From Diaporthe sp. PMI_573 (taxonomy: Eukaryota > Ascomycota > Sordariomycetes > Diaporthales > Diaporthaceae): a stretch of 64,000 bases of DNA. The stretch is taken from assembly GCA_021399435.1 (NCBI GenBank), contig JAJTUP010000002.1:2294001-2358000 (forward strand), read 5' to 3'. The notes below the pieces were generated by a model, which saw nothing but the letters and a program-made list of their open reading frames with translations, was not told where the DNA came from and ran no database searches. Made by a program: the position numbers and the translations under genes. Of the stretch, positions 56,644-64,000 are shown piece by piece; the first letter of the stretch is position 1; every line of letters begins with the position of its first letter.

Positions 56644-57714
56644 TTTGGCTTGCCTTCAAGCAGCATGCACGCCCGTCAAATAACGGATCTTGACTCAATT
56701 GGGGTGGAGAATCGGATGCTTAAAGGACGGGTGACTCTCACGCCACATGAGCCGTCTCTCGTTGTTGTTGACGCGCCCTCTGCCTGGAGACGTGCCTGGG
56801 CTGGCGCCTCAGCTTGTAACGGCCTTCGGAGTACCGCGTCTGCACGTGACCCAGTTTCTCGTTACATCATCAAGCCGAGGTCCGTTCCTTCACTTGCCAC
56901 TGCGCTGTACGCTCAGCTGCGACCGGCTTCAATGAGCAGAACATACAAAGACGCTGAACATTATGCTAGTCTTTCTTCGAGTAATTTCCGTCAAAACCAC
57001 TTTATTTTTATAGAGAATTTGTCTTCTCATTGCTGTGCAGTGTTATGAATCCGATCCTCTGGTGCAGATCAAACAGCAATCATTTCACTACCACAGCTGG
57101 AGCAGGCTTGTTGTGTCAGCTGCCCTGGGCCGCTTGGTCATTGATGACTTATTAGTATTACGATCCTACATCATTGTCTTCTTTTCAGGTTGGGGGGGGG
57201 GGTGACTTGAGGATTCGTCACCTTCAATTTGGAGAGGTACGCGCGTCACCAATTATGGCCAATGTGTCTCTGTTTGCCATAAGCTGTCCTATCTACGTAG
57301 ACGGTTCCCTTGTGCTCTAACTCGCGGTATACCTGGTCGGCGCTTGAATTCATAGGTCGGTATGCGACAATGCTCACTACCAGGCTCAATGATTACAAAA
57401 GGAAAACCCAGTCAAATATCTTCCTCGATAATACCTTCCGCCGGATGTACAGAGTCAGTCCCGGGCCGGGGAATGAAGGAAAAAATAAATGGATATCAAA
57501 ATGACGCGGAGACCATGAGAATAACGCCGCCATGATGTGTGATCCCCCGTGTCTATGCCATGCCTCTGAACGCCAAAAGAAAATGGTCCACTTCCCCTCC
57601 CGCACAATATCCGTGAGCATGTACAGAGCTCTGCCCTCTCTTCTCGGCTTCTAAGCCCGTGCACAATACTGCTTCGGCAGCATCGTCGACAGCCTAGGAC
57701 GTGCGGCTCCGTCT
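56644..57714. other. Intergenic region between rad52 and sts1
   Basis: About 1.1 kb with the rad52 promoter (right of 56643) and the 3' UTR of the Sts1/Cut8 gene (left of 57715). It is AT-rich around 57000-57500 with a G9 run near 57192. No gene seen. Confidence 0.6.
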
Positions 57715-58542
57715 CTAGAAGGGCCCGACACGGACGGGGGCCCCGTACGACCCGTTCAGGAGCTGGTCCAGGATCGAATTCTGGTCAGAGGCACCAGGCT
57801 GGGCATTCTGATTCTGAGTGGTGCCGGTCCATCCCACATTGCTCGAAAGGGCGTTCACTGCCGGTTGCAATCGTCCTCCGGCCTGCTCGTTGTGCTTGGC
57901 TAGAACCTGGTCCCATCCGTCCCTGTGGAGGGCAAATCCGCCACCACGTTTCGCCGCCTCTGTGATTACCATCGTCCACGCCTTGCTTATCTCGTCGTAC
58001 ACGTGATCTTTGTGGTGTCTGTAGGTCTGGCTGTCCCAATTGGGCATCGAATGAGCGACCTTGGTGATGCCGTCCAAGTACATGAGCGATACATCCGCCT
58101 GGTTCTCGATTGGGGGAAGGTATTGTGGCGTAAAGTCCATGATGGCGCTGACAAGAGCGGCCAGTGGCTGCTTCACCCGGTAGTATGCGTAGTCGGAGCT
58201 GGAGTGGCCGTACGGCATCGACTCGGCGAGCTTTTGTTGGTAACCCTCCAGGACTTGTAGTGTGGAAGCTGCAGACGGGCGTGGAGCACCGCTTAGGACC
58301 TCCTCTTGTATGTCTGAACGTCGCTCACATATCCTCTGGAGGACAGTCCGCAGCTGGTCGTTGTCAAGGGTCTCGAGCAGTCGTGGAAGCGGCAGGGCCC
58401 GGGAGGGAGGCTCAGGGAGCCTGCTCTTCTTGGATGGTCTCGCAAGCTGTCTCTGGTGAGGGGCAGGAGAGCTCTGGGGCGAAACGCTCATCTCGTCCAT
58501 GTCGTCGTCAGACGCCTTCCGTTTTCGTGATGTGGAGGCCAT
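57715..58542 (-). CDS. sts1: Sts1/Cut8 family tethering factor for nuclear proteasomes
   Basis: A single exon of 275 residues from the ATG at 58542 (GCCATGG context); the frame opens 20 codons earlier, but that stretch looks like leader. The N-terminus is a basic nuclear-localisation region (SRKRKASDDD... PSKKSRLPEPP). Then comes the Cut8 helical core, LPRLLETLDNDQLRTVLQRI, followed by CERRSDIQEEV, YAYYRVKQPLAALVSAIMDF and LMYLDGITKVAHSMPNWD, ending in a Gln/Asn-rich tail. Yeast Sts1 and fission yeast Cut8 anchor 26S proteasomes in or at the nucleus; Cut8 is itself short-lived through N-terminal lysine ubiquitination. The core length is normal. It lies in the same direction as rad52 and homoserine kinase, with no sign of joint regulation. 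Confidence 0.9.
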   Translation of the reverse strand: MASTSRKRKASDDDMDEMSVSPQSSPAPHQRQLARPSKKSRLPEPPSRALPLPRLLETLDNDQLRTVLQRICERRSDIQEEVLSGAPRPSAASTLQVLEGYQQKLAESMPYGHSSSDYAYYRVKQPLAALVSAIMDFTPQYLPPIENQADVSLMYLDGITKVAHSMPNWDSQTYRHHKDHVYDEISKAWTMVITEAAKRGGGFALHRDGWDQVLAKHNEQAGGRLQPAVNALSSNVGWTGTTQNQNAQPGASDQNSILDQLLNGSYGAPVRVGPF

Positions 58543-59290
58543 GGCTGTGAAAGGGGACACTAGTGGAAGCAGAGTGTCAGCGCCAAGAACGTAACAACTC
58601 ACGGGTTTGTCTGAAGAGGATTCAAGATCTTCAATCTCGACATGCCTATTGAGTCACGGAGACTTAGACAACCCAAAGACGGGGCGCCGCCGTATGGGTC
58701 GATCTGAGGAAAGGCGAAAGGGGTGATACATACTAGATCGGGATGGAGAGAGGCGGTTGTTTTCGTGTTGATGAGGGAAGACAGGTGGCTGCGACAACAG
58801 CACGTTCATCTTGGCGTCGACGCAGGCGAGTCGCCTCCTGATGTGGTGGTGTCGTAGGTGAGTGAATGTGATGGTGACCTTGCTGTTGCAGCCGGGGCGA
58901 AAGGTTTGTCAGATGCCGAAAGGGGTTTGCTAGTCGGGAGGGAGTCGACGTCGAGGACGGGGACGAGGACGGGGACGAGCGAATTCTGATGCTGAGCGGG
59001 TCCGCCTTGGAGGTTGGGACGAAGGAAAGTGGTGAAGGGTGGAAGCGGAGAAGTTTCGCTCGCAGGCCAGAGGTGGGCTCGAGGGCAGTCGTCCAATGAT
59101 GGATGTGTGGAGTGGCCTGCGCAGGTTGGCTAGATACCTGGTTACCTAGGTACCCAGGTAGGCAGGGAGCAGCGATACGCAGCCGTGTGCGTGTGCGTGT
59201 GCGTGCTTGGCCGATCGGTCACTGGTGGTGCCTTGTCGCTTTGTTGTTGTGGGAGGAGATATGGGGATGCAGGTTCCGGGTGCAGGCCCT

Positions 59291-59338
59291 GGTGCAGGTG
59301 CAGGTGCAGGTGCAGGTTCAGGTTCAGGTTCAGGCTCA
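59291..59338 (+). repeat. Hexamer minisatellite GGTGCA x4, GGTTCA x3, GGCTCA x1
   Basis: Eight contiguous hexamers: four exact GGTGCA, three GGTTCA, one GGCTCA. Because the unit is six bases, the tract stays open in several frames and makes spurious frames on both strands. Confidence 0.9.
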
Positions 59339-60402
59339 GACTTGCGCTGGCGTGGCCGACGGATGGAGGAGAAAGTGGACGGGTGATTGTGGACGGATGG
59401 ACCGACCGCATTGAATCGCATCAAATGGTAGACGGGACGGAAGAGACACACAAGACCTCGTTAGTCAGGCAGTCTGGCAGTCCAGGTCTGCAGGGGCCCA
59501 GCGGGCTGGCGGGCTGGCAGGCGGGCAGCGGGCAGGCGGGCAGGCTGATGGCGGGCAAGGGAGGGATACCCAGCTGCTGCTCCGTTGGTGATGTTCAAGC
59601 TGGTCCAAGCTGGTCAAAGCACTTTCCTGGGTTAGGGCGCCCCTCCTTCGCAAGCACCAACAAGTGTCGCCGTGCAAGATGTGGCGGCTCCCTGTAATTA
59701 CGCCTGCCTGCCGGTCCAGGGAGCCACCTGGTGCTTGGGTACATAAGTACCCAGGCACACGGTCCAGGGAGACAGGGAGTGATCGGTACCTCGGCGTCGG
59801 CAGCAGGGCAGCGGAGTCCCCAAGTCCCGACGACAAAGGCGGTCAAGAAAAATGGCCGTCTTCGAACCCCAGTGCTTGCATTGCGTCGACGGCGCCGTTC
59901 GAGTGGACCGGACCGCAGGGACAAGCTGCAATGCCAACAAACAAACATGTCCAACGGGCAAGTAACCCTCCAGCAACCGTGAATCACGGCCAACCACTTA
60001 GATGAGCCAACGAGGCCCAACGCAATGCGTACATACTGTATAATACCGCCCGCTCTGCACGTCGGATCTCCCACACTACCAGGCCGTGGACCTCGGAGCC
60101 ATAACGTCTGGTAACGTATAGGGAGGGGGGGGGGAGAGGGAGGGAGCTAGAAGACAGGCAAGACTACTTCCTGGGCACCTGGGCACATGAGTGGCACACA
60201 CATAGCTCCCACGGGAGCTGTGCACGACCAATGAGATGCGTTCACAATGGTCACGACCTTCGGCCTATCTGTGCGGCACACACCAGGATCAAGCACACGC
60301 ACTACCGGGTAGCACGTCTAATGGATTCCAAGTCTACTGCGTCGTAGGATTGGCACCGGCCCTGCAGCCCTTCCAATTCGATCAATGTCTACCTGGAGAG
60401 CT

Positions 60403-60430
60403 GTCACGTCACGTCACGTCACGTCACGTG
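60403..60430 (+). repeat. Pentamer repeat (GTCAC)5 with overlapping bZIP-like half-sites
   Basis: Five exact GTCAC units then GTG. Each junction creates CACGTCAC, i.e. TGACGTG on the other strand, the mixed CRE/G-box core recognised by many bZIP factors; the last unit makes a CACGTG E-box. It is about 230 bp past the homoserine kinase stop and about 1.9 kb upstream of the sts1 ATG. Confidence 0.8.
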
Positions 60431-60461
60431 TGTTGACCGGCTCTGGGCAACGCTATCATCG

Positions 60462-60510
60462 GGCGGCGGCGGCGGCGGCGGCGGCGGCGGCTGCTGCTGC
60501 TGCTGCTGCT
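60462..60510 (+). repeat. Compound trinucleotide repeat (GGC)10 (TGC)6
   Basis: Ten GGC units run straight into six TGC units (equally, six CTG units counted from 60491). In the direction of homoserine kinase transcription this is a (CAG)n tract followed by a (CCG)n tract, placed 150-200 bases after its stop codon. One antisense frame would read it as poly-Gln/poly-Pro, but it has no gene context. Confidence 0.9.
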
Positions 60511-60660
60511 CGAATTCCGTATTGCTGAGCCAATGCGGCTCCAGCTTCTGAAGGCAGGTGGAGGTCTTCTCCAGGCGAACATGGTGATGGATGTGCCCCG
60601 CTTGTTCAATCCCTATGGCCTGATCCTCCGAACCTGCTTCCGTTCCGGGGTCTTCAGAGG

Positions 60661-61851
60661 CTACTTCCGGATGACATGGCTGCCCTCGGCCGGCTCCAAC
60701 AGCTGCCAGCTGCACTGGATGTTATGGGACCTGAACCGGGATATTATGCTCTCGGCGATCTCCTCGAAGTTGTCGGTGGCCAGGGCCAGGATGGTCGGCC
60801 CCGCGCCCGAGAGACACACCCCGAGCAGTCCGGGCTGCGTGCTTGGCGTCATGTACTGGACAATATCCGTCAGCCCAGGGATTAGGGTCTGGCGGTACGG
60901 CTGGTGCAGCTTGTCCTGCATCGCCAGGTAGATCAGGTCAGGGTCAGGAGGCGACTGCCCGAGTGCCACGGGCAGGAGGGCTATTCTCTGCAGGTTGAAC
61001 GTCTGGTTTCGGGGTCAGCATCCATGACCGGCAAGTCCATTGTGAAATATCTAGCCCGAACTCACCACATCAGGGCGAGGATACTCTGCAGGCAGCACAG
61101 CCCTAGCCTTCGCCGTAGCGACCTCGAAATCCGGGATGATGGCCACAGCCTTGATCTCTTTTGCCCAGGGAAACTTGATGTGATGTCCAATGCCCCGTGG
61201 TGGATCAGGGGGCCTGACGCCGGTGTCGACTCCGCCCGCCGGCGAAGGGAGGACCTCGGCCAGAGGAATCTCGATACGTGCCACGTCTTCTGGTGCGAGT
61301 GGCTTCAAGTAGGTCCCCACGAAGCCTCCGAACAGTGCCGCGCCCACATTGTCCGGGTGCCGCTCTGCGATGATGAAAGTCAGCAATGTATTCTGGGGCA
61401 CGATGCGGGCCGGTCGTATACCTATCATGAGGCAGTAGTCAAATAAGCGGTCATTGTCCAGGTGGTCTAGCCCACCGCACTGCTTGCCCAGCAGCACGCC
61501 GGCGACCACGGCAGCACCTGACGACCCCAGACCACGGCCAAGGGGGATCGGGTTCTTGATGTGCACATGGGTCTCCACCGGGAAGGATCGCTGCTCGTGG
61601 CACCGCAGGACGTAGAGGGCCACTCGGGTCAATAGATTGGCATCAGGGTCGAGGCTGATCTCGCCTGAGTCCTCCCCCTGGCCCTCATACGTGACGCGGC
61701 AGTTGAGAGGATACTCGGACCTGGGCTTAGACCGGTCAATGGTGACATGGAGCTCCAGGTACATGGAAAGAGCGAGACCAATGACATCGAAGCCCGGCCC
61801 AATGTTGGCGGAAGAACATGGCACCTTGATGACGAAGGCTTCGGAGGCCAT
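60661..61851 (-). CDS. thr1: Homoserine kinase (threonine biosynthesis)
   Basis: Three exons on the minus strand: 61851-61422, 61364-61066, 61002-60661; introns 57 and 63 bp, giving 356 residues, the usual length. It phosphorylates homoserine with ATP, the fourth step from aspartate to threonine, in the cytosol. GHMP-kinase features: VPCSSANIGPGFDVIGLAL at the N-terminus, the ATP loop PLGRGLGSSGAAVVAG, ERHPDNVGAALFGGFVGTY (formed only after intron 1 is removed), NLQRIALLPVALG after intron 2, and the third GHMP motif LGVCLSGAGPTILAL. Intron 1 is 57 bp without an in-frame stop, so an unspliced message would add 19 residues just before ERHPDN and probably inactivate the enzyme. The ATG at 61851 is chosen since MASEAFVIKVPCSS starts the family domain. 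It diverges from the RRM gene. Confidence 0.95.
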
Positions 61852-62637
61852 GTTTGCTGGGGGATGTGGCAATTTCACAGGCCACACAATCTGGTGCTAA
61901 TGGTTGACCAAGGGTTTGTATTGTGTGGGAGGGAGAATGAGGTCTTGAGCCCCAAGTGACGCTTGACAATGACCACTTGCCTGGCCTATTCCCTTCTCTG
62001 AGCAGGATGCCGTTATCAGTCGCAGCAGGGTTCCGCGAACTCGGTGGGTTTTGACTTGAATGTATGTCTGTATAGTCTGTCTGGTGTGACTCGAAAATGA
62101 GCTTTCTCCTAGCAGTCCCGATGACGGACCACAGAGGCCTCTGCCGCAGTGGACCCTGTCGTGCCATCCCAGTTGGGCAGATAACATGATTCAAGAGTAA
62201 TTCTCAGCCCTACAATTACACATTGCAATATAATTTATGTATACACATATGTACTCACTTGGATCAAGATGAATGTCCTGCCATGAAGAAGGATAGAACA
62301 GTGCTACACAGTCGGGTTCGTATGCTGTATCCCATGACTGTGTTATGTTAATAGGATACCTAGGCACATCCAGCTAGAAGCAAACCAATGTCCTTTCCTG
62401 CCAGACGCACCCAGAGGGCTAGACTTGAACCCTTGCGGTGGGGAATCTGCATGCAGACGGATGGTCTCCACCGCCTTCCTTATCGGACCCGTGTCTTGCT
62501 TATCGCATGGGAAAATTTCAGCTCAGTTTGAATGCCATCCTTGGTCTTGTATGCTCTACTGATTTCCCTGTCCTGGCATACTTCGAACATTTCACAGCTC
62601 CGGCCGAGCTTCCACACTTGAAGCATCTTTTGCAGCC
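61852..62637. other. Divergent promoter region, homoserine kinase and nucleolar RRM gene
   Basis: About 790 bp between divergent starts. It contains a TGACTC core at 62087-62092 (TGACTCG), a possible Gcn4/CPC1-type site for the amino-acid gene, and a 7-bp inverted repeat (62435-62441 with 62468-62474) enclosing the palindrome CTGCATGCAG. No frame is supported. Confidence 0.5.
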
Positions 62638-64000
62638 ATGTCGACAGAAACAGAAACCCCACCGCGGGCGAGCCCCGAGGTCGTCAGTGAACCCTCCAAA
62701 AAATCCAAGAAGCGCAAGAACGACACCGAGGAGATTGAAGTCGACCTCTCCCTACCCGAGCCCCCGTCGAAAAAGGCAAAGCGTCTCCTGAAGAAGGGCA
62801 AGCCCCTCCCCGTAAAGAAGGACTCGGACGATGAGGCCAGCGACAAGGAGGGCGGCGCTGGGGACAAGAAGGACAAGGACAACAAGAAGGAACGGTCGCC
62901 ATACGGTGTCTGGATAGGCAACCTGCGCTTCAGCGTCACCAAGCACGACCTGCGCGACTGGCTGGTAGAGAACTCGGGCGGCAGCATCACCGCCGAGCAC
63001 ATCACACGCATCAAGCTGCCCTCATCACGGCCCAAGGGCGCCCGGCGGGCCGAGGGTGGAGCCGGCGCCGCCGAACCCTTCGAGAACAAGGGCTACGCAT
63101 ACGTCGACTTCTCCACGTACGACACGACCATCGCCGCCATCGCCCTGTCCGAGACCGAGTGGCACCGCCGCAAGCTGCTGATCAAGGACGCCAAGAGCTT
63201 CGAGGGCCGGCCCGCCAAGCCCAAGCCCGAGGGGGCCAACGACGCCGGGGCAGGGGCCGATGGAGCCAGCGCGGAGCCCCCCAAGCCCACGACCAAGAAG
63301 ATCTTCGTCGGCAACCTGAGCTTCCAGACGACCGAGGACGACCTCCACGAGCTCTTCGGGACCTGCGGCGAGATCGAGTGGCTCAAGGTCGCGCAGTTCG
63401 AGGATTCCGGCAAGTGCAAGGGCTACGCGTGGGTCAAGTTCAAGGAGCCCGAGGCCGCGGACTGGGCCGTGAAGGGCTTCGTCAAGATCAAGGAGGTTGA
63501 GGAGACGGAGGAGGACTTCATGGACGTCGACGAGAAGGAAGGGGAGCAACGAGGCGAAGAGGAGGCAGAAGAGCAAAGTGGAGACGATGGAGACGAGGAA
63601 AAGGAGCAGGAGCAGAAGAAGAAGAAGGCCGCGCAGAAGGCAAAATCACAAAAGGAGGAGCGCAGGGTCAAGACCCGGAAGTGGTGGGTCAACACCCTGC
63701 ACGGACGGCGCCTTAAGATAGAGGCGGCAGAGGACGACCAGACAAGATATAAGAAGCGCTACGGCGGCAAGGGTGCCGCCGCCGCCGCCGCCGCCGCCGC
63801 TGCTCAGAAGGAGAAGCCCGCCAGGCGTGAGGCAGGCGCCGACAAGCAGCGCCCGCAGGCGTCCAACCACAGGCACAATAACAACAAGAGGAGACAGGGT
63901 CACGTTGAGAGCGGGGCCAAGGACGTTGAAGTCAACACTGCTGCATCTAAGGAGGCAGAGGTCAGCAACTTCCGCCAGGACATCAGCGTGGCCAGGTTGA
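62638..64000 (+). CDS. Two-RRM nucleolar RNA-binding protein, Nop13-like (cut by window edge)
   Basis: Starts at the ATG 62638 and stays open to the last base of the window (454 complete codons), so the C-terminus is missing. Residues 1-85 are Lys/Glu/Ser-rich with nuclear/nucleolar signals (PSKKSKKRKND, KKAKRLLKKGKP). RRM1 (about 88-190) has VWIGNLRFSV as RNP2 and KGYAYVDF as RNP1; RRM2 (about 220-300) has KIFVGNLSFQTTEDDL and KGYAWVKF. An acidic Glu/Asp stretch, a Lys-rich stretch, KTRKWWVNTLHGRRLKIE, then a pure Ala run (about residues 379-388, from GCC repeats) and basic His/Asn/Arg sequence follow. Order, spacing and the KWWVN...GRRL segment fit fungal Nop13-type proteins of pre-60S/90S particles; ribosome biogenesis is the likely role. 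No intron is needed. Confidence 0.85.
   Translation, partial: MSTETETPPRASPEVVSEPSKKSKKRKNDTEEIEVDLSLPEPPSKKAKRLLKKGKPLPVKKDSDDEASDKEGGAGDKKDKDNKKERSPYGVWIGNLRFSVTKHDLRDWLVENSGGSITAEHITRIKLPSSRPKGARRAEGGAGAAEPFENKGYAYVDFSTYDTTIAAIALSETEWHRRKLLIKDAKSFEGRPAKPKPEGANDAGAGADGASAEPPKPTTKKIFVGNLSFQTTEDDLHELFGTCGEIEWLKVAQFEDSGKCKGYAWVKFKEPEAADWAVKGFVKIKEVEETEEDFMDVDEKEGEQRGEEEAEEQSGDDGDEEKEQEQKKKKAAQKAKSQKEERRVKTRKWWVNTLHGRRLKIEAAEDDQTRYKKRYGGKGAAAAAAAAAAQKEKPARREAGADKQRPQASNHRHNNNKRRQGHVESGAKDVEVNTAASKEAEVSNFRQDISVARL

Larger units (their letters stand above)
58543..60660. other. Repeat-rich intergenic region between homoserine kinase and sts1
   Basis: About 2.1 kb with the sts1 promoter at its left and the homoserine kinase 3' flank at its right. 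It is dense in simple sequence: GGACGGGGACGAG units near 58950, a GTGCGTGTGCGT tract near 59185, the GGTGCA/GGTTCA hexamer at 59291, GCGGGCTG/GGCGGGCAG near 59495-59545, (GTCAC)5 at 60403 and a GGC/CTG double repeat at 60462. No gene is supported. Confidence 0.6.

Noticed and set aside
60419..60715. Minus-strand frame with poly-Gln then poly-Pro
   Set aside because: It overlaps the end and 3' flank of homoserine kinase in another frame; the composition comes from the CAG/CCG repeat and there is no other protein-like part.
61051..61421. Reading homoserine kinase through intron 1 as coding
   Set aside because: The frame is open, but the 57-bp segment interrupts LMIERHPDN, is bounded by GTATAC and GCAG, and has a CTGAC branch-like site.
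62409..62490. tRNA-like element on the minus strand (GGTTCAAGTCT resembling a B box, a GATAAGGAAGG resembling an A box, and a 7-bp stem)
   Set aside because: The T stem does not pair, the anticodon loop lacks the invariant T33, and no acceptor stem can be formed. The hairpin remains but not a tRNA.
1..64000. CRISPR arrays, bacterial operons, prophage or intact transposons
   Set aside because: The genome is eukaryotic; no spaced direct repeats, transposase or reverse-transcriptase motifs or long terminal repeats were seen.

Overview
The window is nuclear DNA from a filamentous ascomycete (Pezizomycotina, most likely a Sordariomycete; genus not resolved). The reasons are short GT..AG introns (mostly 55-130 bp, with CTRAC-like branch sites), GC-rich coding sequence with long intergenic spacers, and fungal-specific families (DUF3602/Par32, Sts1/Cut8, a short secreted tyrosinase, an Aco2-type aconitase). 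I find 18 protein genes. No rRNA, convincing tRNA, CRISPR array or intact mobile element was seen. All splice sites were assigned by eye from reading-frame continuity, GT..AG signals and family motifs, not from transcripts.

Layout. 0-12 kb: a gene-free stretch, a J-domain/zinc-knuckle protein (+, 4256-5686), a secreted tyrosinase (-, 6488-7937), a long gene-poor spacer, and a small mitochondrial membrane protein (+, 11751-12107). 13-20 kb: actin-related protein Arp1/centractin (+), a DUF3602/Par32-like protein (-) and an atypical short-chain dehydrogenase (-). 21-31 kb: a 1,750-residue disordered protein (-) and an IFRD-family protein (-). 33-40 kb: a tail-anchored FHA-domain protein (+) and mitochondrial aconitase 2 (+). 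41-49 kb: a PHD-finger protein (-), the Scy1-type pseudokinase (+) and the TOR subunit Lst8 (-). 51-64 kb: a small CxxC zinc protein (-), Rad52 (-), the proteasome tether Sts1/Cut8 (-), homoserine kinase (-) and a two-RRM nucleolar protein resembling Nop13 (+, running off the right edge).

There is no operon or biosynthetic cluster; most genes are unrelated housekeeping functions. Two loose themes exist: amino-acid synthesis (homoserine kinase for threonine, Aco2 for the lysine pathway) and TOR-related signalling (Lst8, the Par32-like protein). The more unusual observations are structural: 22-nt and 8-nt exons (Lst8, Rad52), introns whose length is a multiple of three and free of stops (aco2, homoserine kinase), a PHD finger split by a 499-bp intron with a perfect hairpin in its codons, a CAG/CCG double repeat in a 3' flank, and a J-domain protein carrying an RRM-like region and a CCHC knuckle. 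I did not find a clearly new multi-gene system.
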